From Bacteroidales bacterium (GTDB lineage Bacteria > Bacteroidota > Bacteroidia > Bacteroidales > UBA7960), in NCBI GenBank assembly GCA_003556325.1, contig PWRF01000045.1, positions 1 to 32,793 of the forward strand: 32,793 nucleotides of DNA. Direction: 5' to 3'. Both the position numbers and the translations under genes were made by a program. The notes below the pieces were generated by a model. That model saw nothing but the letters and a program-made list of their open reading frames with translations. It was not told the origin of the DNA and made no database searches. Shown here one piece after another: positions 26,101 through 31,747 of this stretch; positions within the stretch are counted from its first letter, which is position 1; every line of letters begins with the position of its first letter.

Positions 26101-27255
26101 ATTTTTCAGGTGGTTAGGGTCAACGCTCAGCTGCCAGTTTTCCTGTATAAACACCTTGCCGGGGCCGGCGAAACCCAGTTCAATAAGTTTGTTTTCAAAG
26201 AGGCTTATGATCTTCCTGTCTTCCACTTCAATGACCTCTTTCCCCAGAGTGAGAATACAGTCGAGCACTGTAGACATATACCTTCCCTTCAGCTCATTAA
26301 AAAGCTCAAAAATGTTATCAAGAAAGCCTGACAAAGCTTCTTTGTCAAGTTCAGCACGGATGTTCCGCAATATTTTATTGAGCTCCCAGAGCAACTGGGT
26401 TCGCTGCGTCTCCATTCCCGGGAGGTGCAGCAGGAAAAGGATATAATAGAAGCGCTCAATGCTTTTTTCGAACTGGTCAATAAAAGATTTGAAATGGATA
26501 GCTGTTTCCTGATAAAAAAGCACATCCTCACATAAGCTATCCCAGGTTCCGGCCTTGCTGAGCAGGTCTTGTTGCCTGGAAAAAAATCCTTCACCTATGT
26601 CGCTGATTTTTCCGGAGTAATCTTTGGCAAAGAGGTGTTTGCGTTTTGCGAACCATTCTTCGGTCGGCGTGCTTTCTTTCCAGAATTTTATGGAGTGCGA
26701 CAATACCTCTTTGACCAAAGAAACAAGCTTCTCCGAATAATCATCCTGTCCGGCTACTGCATTAAGGTGTTTTTTCAGGAGGTCAGAGTATTTGATAAGC
26801 AGCTCCTGCCGGCTCTTAAGAAGCATATTTAAGACTTCAAAGAGATGATTAACCAGGCTGGGGAAATAGGATTTTCCGGTGAGGTCGTCAGATCCGAAAT
26901 ACTCAAGGTAGGTCTTGAGCAGCTGGGCAGCTTCTTCATCTCCGATGGGCTGTTTCAGCAGGCCGGCAGCAATATCCAGAAAAAACAGGATGGCTTTTTC
27001 CGGGTCGTCTGATTGTTCGTACAGCCATCGGTCGCCGAGAAGGATCTTCCGGTATTCTTCCGCGATGATCTTATGGTTGGCATAGGGGTGGTTAAGTTCT
27101 TCGAAGAAACTTCTTGTCCGTTTATGTATACCCCAGTGTTTTTCCAATAGTTTGAGGATCTCCTGGTGGGGTTTAGGTATCCTGATCTCTGCGACGCGTG
27201 TCTCTTCCAGGTTTACCTGAAGGGCTCCCGAAGTAAATTTTTTATTTTGCACCAT
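23143..27255 (-). CDS. giant PPDK-like dikinase: ATP-grasp plus phosphohistidine domain, no PEP barrel
   Basis: From the ATG at 27255 the protein has 1,370 residues. Residues 1 to about 870 are helix-rich, charged and unrecognised. About 880-1220 is a PPDK-type nucleotide-binding domain: LGSKAYFQKML, FPVPPGFVLTTEVF, LLSVRSGTAISMPGAMN, and GTGVVFTQNP. About 1245-1365 is the swivelling phosphohistidine domain with ARGGTTSHAAV, catalytic His H1306. The protein ends there: the PEP/pyruvate-binding TIM barrel of PPDK and PEP synthase is absent. It can be expected to autophosphorylate from ATP and pass phosphate to an unknown acceptor. An in-frame GTG at 27342 would overlap hydE and add an unlikely leader. 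Neighbours are hydE (44 bp) and GAPDH (35 bp). Confidence 0.85.
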   Translation of the reverse strand: MVQNKKFTSGALQVNLEETRVAEIRIPKPHQEILKLLEKHWGIHKRTRSFFEELNHPYANHKIIAEEYRKILLGDRWLYEQSDDPEKAILFFLDIAAGLLKQPIGDEEAAQLLKTYLEYFGSDDLTGKSYFPSLVNHLFEVLNMLLKSRQELLIKYSDLLKKHLNAVAGQDDYSEKLVSLVKEVLSHSIKFWKESTPTEEWFAKRKHLFAKDYSGKISDIGEGFFSRQQDLLSKAGTWDSLCEDVLFYQETAIHFKSFIDQFEKSIERFYYILFLLHLPGMETQRTQLLWELNKILRNIRAELDKEALSGFLDNIFELFNELKGRYMSTVLDCILTLGKEVIEVEDRKIISLFENKLIELGFAGPGKVFIQENWQLSVDPNHLKNIRVWLELIMHAPYTFRKLLSALIVNLRLGGIFIFDTDLFQRDISKLLNSNISPLYKQIKQLTRIFPVYFNEIGAEGELRDVTTVMDEISGREDILIHFLRKQVHIEGNNSHIDLCKRIFYFWHDGDAGHLKEMLPDEVLANIDTASRWFTSVHELLQKISKATHRGPKDLLKLTIAGFEEVLGEVDHDNDDDLKRLRLLFKLFVLLREKYSFDAADIIAVLSRYHFFSEEQVTQLKRHLEQGDTDQGLAVLFDFMEQLNQVIFSPEHSEGWESIYHKRHIAFGIPSMYGQYREDKFEALGLIFRLERLAATLMEEKVYAVHTEYITARSLKASYDIMAMFRRGLELDGVTSQGLDANLQMLRYGLTSESFSLGQFINLFQFMAKNVKDITNTYFFGFYDQPLRMIIPQIFDPENQLDDTERKELLVKRSEAFYREILYTSFLIQPLDNYISRMIHALQDMVDNFPPDIIRHIMSYDPGLVISPLFEKTPKIDNQIFLGSKAYFQKMLYMENFPVPPGFVLTTEVFRRRKAINSNPSLENEVEALIRHHLSRLEEKCGRQFGSPDSPLLLSVRSGTAISMPGAMNTFLNVGLNDDIVEALSRQPNFGWTSWDCYRRLLQSWGMTYGINRDVFDQVMIRFKEKYQVEQKIQFTPEQMREMAFAYKKILENEKVFFEEDPWKQLKQAIMSVFDSWGSERANVYRNHLQIADQWGTAVVIQQMVLGNIDEFSGTGVVFTQNPLIQKPGIYLNGDFTLCSQGEDIVAGLVHALPVSVYQKNLTGRENQQSMEELLPDIYNKLKEIATELVEEKGFNHQEIEFTFESSDPDELYILQIRDQDTHKTERLQVFVDSVSEMKLLGRGIGGGGGALNGRIAIDMDDILALRKKHPDDPCILMRPDTVPDDIPIIFECDGLVAARGGTTSHAAVTAARLGKVCVLNCRTLQVNEKEKKCTINGDVLVPGDQISIDGFSGNIFKGHYQTDYTEIVR

Positions 27256-27299
27256 ACTATCGGAACGTAATTTTGCCTTATCTGATGTATAGGGATAAC

Positions 27300-28388
27300 C
27301 TAAGATTTTTTTCGCCTGGAAAAATGTTTTGAGTCGCCCCACTCGCCGTACCCTATCTCACCGCCGGCCATGTGTATCCGGGCTTCAAGGCACCGTTTGC
27401 ACTCCTCGGCATCTTCGTCAGTACAGGGTTTATCCTCATACAAAAGGTAATCTTCGCGGTAGCGTGAGGGCGTTAGGTTTGGCATGATGATGTTGGCCCC
27501 GACCTTTATGGATTTCTCCCTGCCCATAGGGTCGATGGCTTGCATTGCCGTTGTGGCGGCTATGTTGATGTCTTTCATCATGATCCGGAGGATGGCAACC
27601 ATTTTAAGGCTCAGATAAAACCGGTCCATCCTGGGCATGAGCTGGTCGCGGTATTGATACATCGGGGTATCTTCATGCTCGATATAAGGCCCCATTCCCA
27701 CCATGTCGATATCATGCTCCTTCATAAACAGCAGGTCGTCGGCAAGGTCTTCAGTGGTTTGAAAGGGCAGGCCGATCATCACGCCTGTTCCTACCTGGTA
27801 TCCTACCTTGCGCAGCAGGTATAACGACTGCAATCGTGCCTGGTAGTCGTGGGTTTTGTTTTGGGGATGGTAACGGTGATACAACTCCGGGTTGGACACC
27901 TCGATACGCAGCAGATAGCGATGGGCACCGGCCTCAAACCACCGGCGGTAGGTTTCTTCGCTTTGTTCTCCAAGCGACAGGGTAATACCCAGCTCTCCCT
28001 GGCTCATCTTTTTGATCTCCCTGACAAGTCGCTCAATGCGCCGCACGTAGTCTTTTCCGCTGCGTTCGCCGGCCTGCAGCACGACGCTGCCAAACTTGTT
28101 TTCCCAGGCATAGCGGGCCGCTTCCAGAACCTCCTCCTCGGTTACTTCATAGCGGTGTGCCTTCTTATTACCGGCACGAATACCGCAATAAAGGCAATTT
28201 TTTCCGCAGAGGTTGGAGTACTCCACCAGGCCCCGGTAAAATACTTTTTTTCCAACGTACTCCTCCTTCACCTTTGCAGCGCGCTCAAAAAGAAGCTTCC
28301 GTTCCGTTTCATCAGTATGTAACAAACGGACGATATCTTTTTTTGAAAGATTTTGCTTCTGCAGTATGTTTTGAATAACCTGAGTCAT
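27300..28388 (-). CDS. hydE: [FeFe] hydrogenase H-cluster radical SAM maturase HydE
   Basis: The 362-residue radical SAM enzyme helps build the diiron subcluster of [FeFe] hydrogenase. The SAM-cluster motif CGKNCLYC (C61, C65, C68; CX3CX2C) is followed by GIRAGN. The accessory-cluster motif CX7CX2C is present near the C-terminus (C-TDEDAEE-C-KR-C), as in Thermotoga HydE. Other family marks are VLQAGERSG, RIEVSNPELYHRYHP, MIGLPFQTTEDLADDL and GMGPYIEHEDTP. The ATG at 28388 gives the normal MTQ start; an upstream TTG is unlikely. It follows hydF by 81 bp, a gap that holds a hairpin. HydG is not in the window. Confidence 0.95.
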   Translation of the reverse strand: MTQVIQNILQKQNLSKKDIVRLLHTDETERKLLFERAAKVKEEYVGKKVFYRGLVEYSNLCGKNCLYCGIRAGNKKAHRYEVTEEEVLEAARYAWENKFGSVVLQAGERSGKDYVRRIERLVREIKKMSQGELGITLSLGEQSEETYRRWFEAGAHRYLLRIEVSNPELYHRYHPQNKTHDYQARLQSLYLLRKVGYQVGTGVMIGLPFQTTEDLADDLLFMKEHDIDMVGMGPYIEHEDTPMYQYRDQLMPRMDRFYLSLKMVAILRIMMKDINIAATTAMQAIDPMGREKSIKVGANIIMPNLTPSRYREDYLLYEDKPCTDEDAEECKRCLEARIHMAGGEIGYGEWGDSKHFSRRKKS

Positions 28389-28421
28389 GGCCCAATACAA
28401 TTTACTGAAAAATACACAAAA

Positions 28422-28461
28422 AACGCAAAGAAAAAGTGCGGTCTTTTGCGGCTTTTGCGTT
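28422..28461 (-). terminator. hairpin with T-run between hydF and hydE
   Basis: AACGCAAA (28422-28429) pairs perfectly with TTTGCGTT (28454-28461) around a 24-nt loop that can fold further (AAAG/CTTTT). On the minus strand the stem is followed by five T, so it could stop part of the hydF transcript before hydE, or stabilise the hydF message 3' end. Confidence 0.4.
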
Positions 28462-28469
28462 CATAGTTA

Positions 28470-29699
28470 TTATAAATAATCCTCATCCGTTTTTTCCAGT
28501 TTGACAAAAGGTGCCACAGCCCTGTGGTATATTCCATGCATAAATGCAATTGCCATGCCATAGTTGGTCACGGGAACGCCGGCATCTACTGCCTCTTTCA
28601 GGCGGTTTTTGATTTGTTTTTGGGTAATCATGCATCCCCCGCACTGTACCACCAGGGCATATTCAGCAATTGGCCTGGGCAGGTCTGAAAGTCCGGCCAC
28701 CACTTCATACTCCAGCTTTTTCCCGGTATACTGGTTCATCCATCTTGGGATCTTGACCCTCCCTATGTCGTCGCAAGCCACATGATGCGTGCATGACTCA
28801 AGGAGGAGCACGCGGTCACCGTCATTGAGGCCGTCGATCTTCGGTGTGCCGGCAAGGTAGTTCTCAAAATCCCCTTTATGCCTGGCGAGCATGATGCTGA
28901 AACTGGTAAGCGGGATATCAGCGGGGATAGAAGCATCGGCCTTGAGGAATACCTGCGAGTCAGTGACCACCAGGCTGGGTTTGGGTTGCAGTTTTTTCAT
29001 CAGGGCGTCTATCTCTCTTTCCTTGACTACAACCGCAATGCAGTCGTTATCGATGATGTCGCGAATGGCCTGAACCTGGGGGAGGATAAGCCGGCCTTCC
29101 GGGGCTTCGGTATCGATAGGTGTGATCAGGACGACCAGGTCGCCATAGCTAAGAAGGTCGCCAAGCAGGGAACGCGAACGGTATGCTGTCTCCGGCATGG
29201 CTTTTCGCAGTGCAGCGATGGCGTCTTCCAGGTTATCCGGGTTTACCGCACAGAAAGGCAACACAATGGTTTGATACGTTTCTTCCAGCTGCTTTTGGGT
29301 TGCGGGTTCAAGAGCCTGCTTATCAGACTTATTATGAAAGATCACAAAAGGTACTTCCTGCCGCTTGAAAGCCTCCACCAGCCGCTTTTCTGCCTCATCA
29401 AACAGGTTATCCGTGATCACAAGAACGGCAAGATCAACTGTTTTCAAGGCTTTCAGTGAGCGCCCGACACGCTTCTCCCCCAGCTCACCAATATCATCGA
29501 TACCCGCGGTGTCCACGAGGATTGCAGGTCCGATGCCGGGTATTTCCATGGACTTGCGCACCGGATCGGTAGTGGTGCCGGGTACGTCGGATACAATGGC
29601 GATGTCTTGCTGTGCCAGGGCATTGATAAGGGAGCTTTTGCCGTTGTTCCGTCGTCCGAATATGCCGATATGGGGTTTGGATTCTCTGCCTTTGGCCAT
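28470..29699 (-). CDS. hydF: [FeFe] hydrogenase H-cluster maturation GTPase HydF
   Basis: The 409-residue protein is the scaffold that carries the diiron precursor to the hydrogenase. The N-terminal GTPase domain has a P-loop GRRNNGKSS (15-23), PGTTTDP, DTAGI and NKSD. The C-terminal [4Fe-4S] site is complete: CTH, then 47 residues, then CGGC; the residue before CGGC is Gln where many homologues have His. A perfect TATCTTTG box lies 24 bp upstream of the ATG. It is the first of the maturation genes here and has YitT upstream on the same strand. Confidence 0.96.
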   Translation of the reverse strand: MAKGRESKPHIGIFGRRNNGKSSLINALAQQDIAIVSDVPGTTTDPVRKSMEIPGIGPAILVDTAGIDDIGELGEKRVGRSLKALKTVDLAVLVITDNLFDEAEKRLVEAFKRQEVPFVIFHNKSDKQALEPATQKQLEETYQTIVLPFCAVNPDNLEDAIAALRKAMPETAYRSRSLLGDLLSYGDLVVLITPIDTEAPEGRLILPQVQAIRDIIDNDCIAVVVKEREIDALMKKLQPKPSLVVTDSQVFLKADASIPADIPLTSFSIMLARHKGDFENYLAGTPKIDGLNDGDRVLLLESCTHHVACDDIGRVKIPRWMNQYTGKKLEYEVVAGLSDLPRPIAEYALVVQCGGCMITQKQIKNRLKEAVDAGVPVTNYGMAIAFMHGIYHRAVAPFVKLEKTDEDYL

Positions 29700-29722
29700 G
29701 AACGCATGCGTTTAGATATGCA

Positions 29723-29730
29723 CAAAGATA
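29723..29730 (-). promoter_or_regulatory. Bacteroidota -7 box of hydF
   Basis: The minus strand reads TATCTTTG, a full TAnnTTTG match, 24 bp before the hydF ATG and inside the 52-bp gap to the upstream YitT gene. It suggests hydF can start its own transcript. No -33 TTTG is seen. Confidence 0.5.
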
Positions 29731-29751
29731 GGAAAATAAGGGCTTACGAAT

Positions 29752-30648
29752 CTATTTATCCAGTTTGTCTTTTAAGCTTTTAAAACCTCCGCCGAGCACT
29801 TCATTGGCTTCGAGTACCGTCATAAAAGCATCGGGATCGATATCATGAATGAAATCCTGCAGGATGGCCACTTCTCTGCGTGTCACAGTGGTAAAAATGA
29901 TCTTATGCTGCTTTCCGCCAAACATGCCTTCTCCGGTAATAAACGACCCCCTTCTCCCCATTTCATGCACGAGTTTTTTCTGTACCTCCTCATGCTTTTT
30001 GCTGATGATAAACAACGTTTTATCATAATTAGGGCCCTGGACTACCACATCCACAATTTTACCGTATACAAAAATGAGTATCCAGGAATAAAGCGGAATT
30101 TTCCAGTCGCCAAAGACAGCCAGTCCCAGCAACACCACAAGGGAATCCACGATGATCATGATCTGCCCTACCTGCATGCTGCTGAAGCGTCCGATGATCA
30201 TGGCAAGCACATCCGAACCGCCCGTAGAAGCCCTGGCACGGAATATCAACCCCACGCCCAGTCCCACCAGGAGGCCGCCAAACACGGCTGACAGCAATGC
30301 ATAGTCTTCAACAAGGGGTTCATAGCCGGTAAAATATCCTGCCACATCAACAAATACGGCAATAAGTACCAGGGTCGTAAAAGTTTTCACCCCAAAACGC
30401 GGACCGAGGATCTTCAGGCCAACCCCAAGCAGGATCATGTTGAAGACCAGCGCCGTAACCCCTACGGGAAGACCCAGCTGGTGATGCAGGATAATGGATA
30501 TCCCATATATTCCGCCAGGCAGAATTTTATAGGGTATGATGAAGTATACATATCCAAAGGTCAGGATAACGGATCCCAGTAAAATGAAGGCGTAAGCCTT
30601 GAACCATTTTTTGCTGAAGGGCTTTTCCTTGCTGACGTATGCTGCCAT
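29752..30648 (-). CDS. YitT family membrane protein
   Basis: The 298-residue protein has about five or six membrane helices (first at about residues 18-36, then LPVGVTALVFNMILLGVG, TLVLIAVFVDVAGYF, LLSAVFGGLLVGLGVGLIF and IMIIVDSLVVLLGLAVF). The conserved FRARASTGGSDVLAMII segment and PGGIYGIS are typical of the DUF161 part. The C-terminal cytoplasmic DUF2179 domain (about 205-290) includes GSFITGEGMFGGKQHKIIFTTVTRRE. Family members are common in Bacillota and Bacteroidota; their transport role is not settled. It has its own -7 box and is followed by hydF after 52 bp, but a functional link to hydrogenase maturation is not evident. Confidence 0.92.
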   Translation of the reverse strand: MAAYVSKEKPFSKKWFKAYAFILLGSVILTFGYVYFIIPYKILPGGIYGISIILHHQLGLPVGVTALVFNMILLGVGLKILGPRFGVKTFTTLVLIAVFVDVAGYFTGYEPLVEDYALLSAVFGGLLVGLGVGLIFRARASTGGSDVLAMIIGRFSSMQVGQIMIIVDSLVVLLGLAVFGDWKIPLYSWILIFVYGKIVDVVVQGPNYDKTLFIISKKHEEVQKKLVHEMGRRGSFITGEGMFGGKQHKIIFTTVTRREVAILQDFIHDIDPDAFMTVLEANEVLGGGFKSLKDKLDK

Positions 30649-30673
30649 AATGGGTTTCTAATGATTTAGAAAA

Positions 30674-30681
30674 CAAAAATA
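30674..30681 (-). promoter_or_regulatory. Bacteroidota promoter of the YitT gene
   Basis: The minus strand reads TATTTTTG, a TAnnTTTG match, 26 bp before the ATG. A TTTG lies 22 bp further upstream (complement of CAAA at 30704-30707), close to the 19-21 bp expected for the -33 element, making this the best supported promoter in the window. Confidence 0.55.
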
Positions 30682-30930
30682 ATTGTTTCACTCCATCGGC
30701 TGACAAAAACAGGCAGCAAGATAAAAAAATCGCAACTTCACAAAAACCGGGGCGCCGCTGATTGAGCACGTGTAAACGTTCCATCTGCCGGATGCAGATC
30801 TGACCTGAACAATATCAGTTTCGTTTTGTTACAACTTAAACATACAATGATCTGATTTTTTGCAACATTTCTGAAAACCCATGTGTTGTTTATTCAGTTC
30901 ATTGTCTTTTTTTCCTCAGCCGTCGGGCAC

Positions 30931-30950
30931 ATGAATCCTTCCGGATTCAT
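30931..30950 (+). promoter_or_regulatory. perfect inverted repeat in the leader of the DsrE-family gene
   Basis: ATGAATCC and GGATTCAT form a perfect 8-bp inverted repeat around TTCC, 33 bp before the DsrE-family start codon. It is not followed by a T-run on the plus strand, so it looks more like an operator or leader hairpin than a terminator. The rest of the 334-bp gap between YitT and this gene (30649-30982) is AT-rich and holds the YitT promoter but no gene I can support. Confidence 0.4.
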
Positions 30951-30982
30951 TGATTGCAAACCAAACAAGAAAGGATAGAGTT

Positions 30983-31417
30983 ATGAAAACGAGTGTTTTG
31001 ATCTTTTTGAGTCTGTTTACGATGAGTTTAACTGTAAACGCGGATCACCATGACCGTGGTGAGGATCATCACGAACAGGACAAATTGGTGGTGTTATGGA
31101 CCAGTGACGACTCCAACCTGGCAGAGCGGATGGTGTTTCCTTATGTACATGATGCCCAAATTGCCGGATGGTTTGATGAAGTTACTCTTATTGTATGGGG
31201 GCCTTCGGCAAAACTGCTTGCAGAGAACGTGGTCATCCAGGAAAAGCTTGAAAACATTAGTGAAATGGGGGTGACTGTTGAAGCCTGCATCGTTTGCACC
31301 CATGAATACGGGGTAAACGAAACCCTTGAAGATTTTGACTACCTGATCTTGAAGCCTATGGGAGAGCCCCTCTCCGGCTACATCAAAGACCCCGGGGTCC
31401 ATGTGCTTACTTTTTAA
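30983..31417 (+). CDS. exported DsrE/DsrF-like family protein
   Basis: The 144-residue protein has a signal peptide (MKTSVLIFLSLFTMSLTVNA), so it is exported to the periplasm. Directly after it comes a His- and acid-rich stretch, DHHDRGEDHHEQD, which could bind metal. The domain that follows resembles the DsrE fold: LVVLWTSDDSNLAERMVFPY, EVTLIVWGPSAKLLAEN, and the Cys motif EACIVCTHEYGV. DsrE proteins handle persulfide sulfur in the cytoplasm; exported relatives are little studied. The start at 30983 is backed by an AAGGA box 8 nt upstream. A perfect inverted repeat precedes it. Confidence 0.8.
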   Translation: MKTSVLIFLSLFTMSLTVNADHHDRGEDHHEQDKLVVLWTSDDSNLAERMVFPYVHDAQIAGWFDEVTLIVWGPSAKLLAENVVIQEKLENISEMGVTVEACIVCTHEYGVNETLEDFDYLILKPMGEPLSGYIKDPGVHVLTF

Positions 31418-31461
31418 AGCAAGCCCCTTGCGTTATCTTTGACCAGCGGGAATAACCGCTT

Positions 31462-31722
31462 ATGAGACAATTTATACTCTCCCTAACCATATTGTTCCTG
31501 CACGCACCGCTTTTTTCCCGGGAGCATAATATGATTTGCGTATCCAACCCCCGGGGACCGGACGATGAGGTTCACATCAGCTGCCGCACGGGCCAGATCA
31601 AGAAAGAAATTCCATTCCAGAGAATGGTTTTTTCAGCACCCATTCAGCTCTTGACGAAAGAAGCCGGTGCATCGGGGCACCGGCTTCTTTCATTTCAACA
31701 ACATAACCTGTGTTATGCATAA
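31462..31722 (+). CDS. doubtful small exported protein
   Basis: The 86-codon frame starts with a signal-like segment, MRQFILSLTILFLHAPLFS, then a short polar region with NMICVSNPRGPDDEVHISC. I do not recognise it. The last 22 codons run through the strong hairpin at 31656-31691, so if the gene is real it either ends inside its own terminator or has lost its original stop by frameshift. It follows the DsrE-family gene by 44 bp. Confidence 0.3.
   Translation: MRQFILSLTILFLHAPLFSREHNMICVSNPRGPDDEVHISCRTGQIKKEIPFQRMVFSAPIQLLTKEAGASGHRLLSFQQHNLCYA
31656..31691. terminator. strong bidirectional terminator hairpin
   Basis: GAAAGAAGCCGGTGC (31656-31670) and GCACCGGCTTCTTTC (31677-31691) form a perfect 15-bp stem with a 6-nt loop. 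The A-rich outer left arm and T-rich outer right arm allow termination in both directions. It lies between the plus-strand DsrE-family region and the minus-strand T9SS cargo gene ending at 31748. Confidence 0.85.
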
Positions 31723-31747
31723 TACAGCATAACTGAAGGTTTCGGAA

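Noticed and set aside
27256-27342. Upstream GTG start of the PPDK-like protein
   Set aside because: It would overlap the 3' end of hydE by 43 bp and add a leader unlike the rest of the protein; the ATG at 27255 fits the 44-bp gap.
28878-29459. 193-codon plus-strand open frame
   Set aside because: Antisense to hydF, which has its GTPase and Fe-S motifs intact; no recognisable domain in the antisense product.
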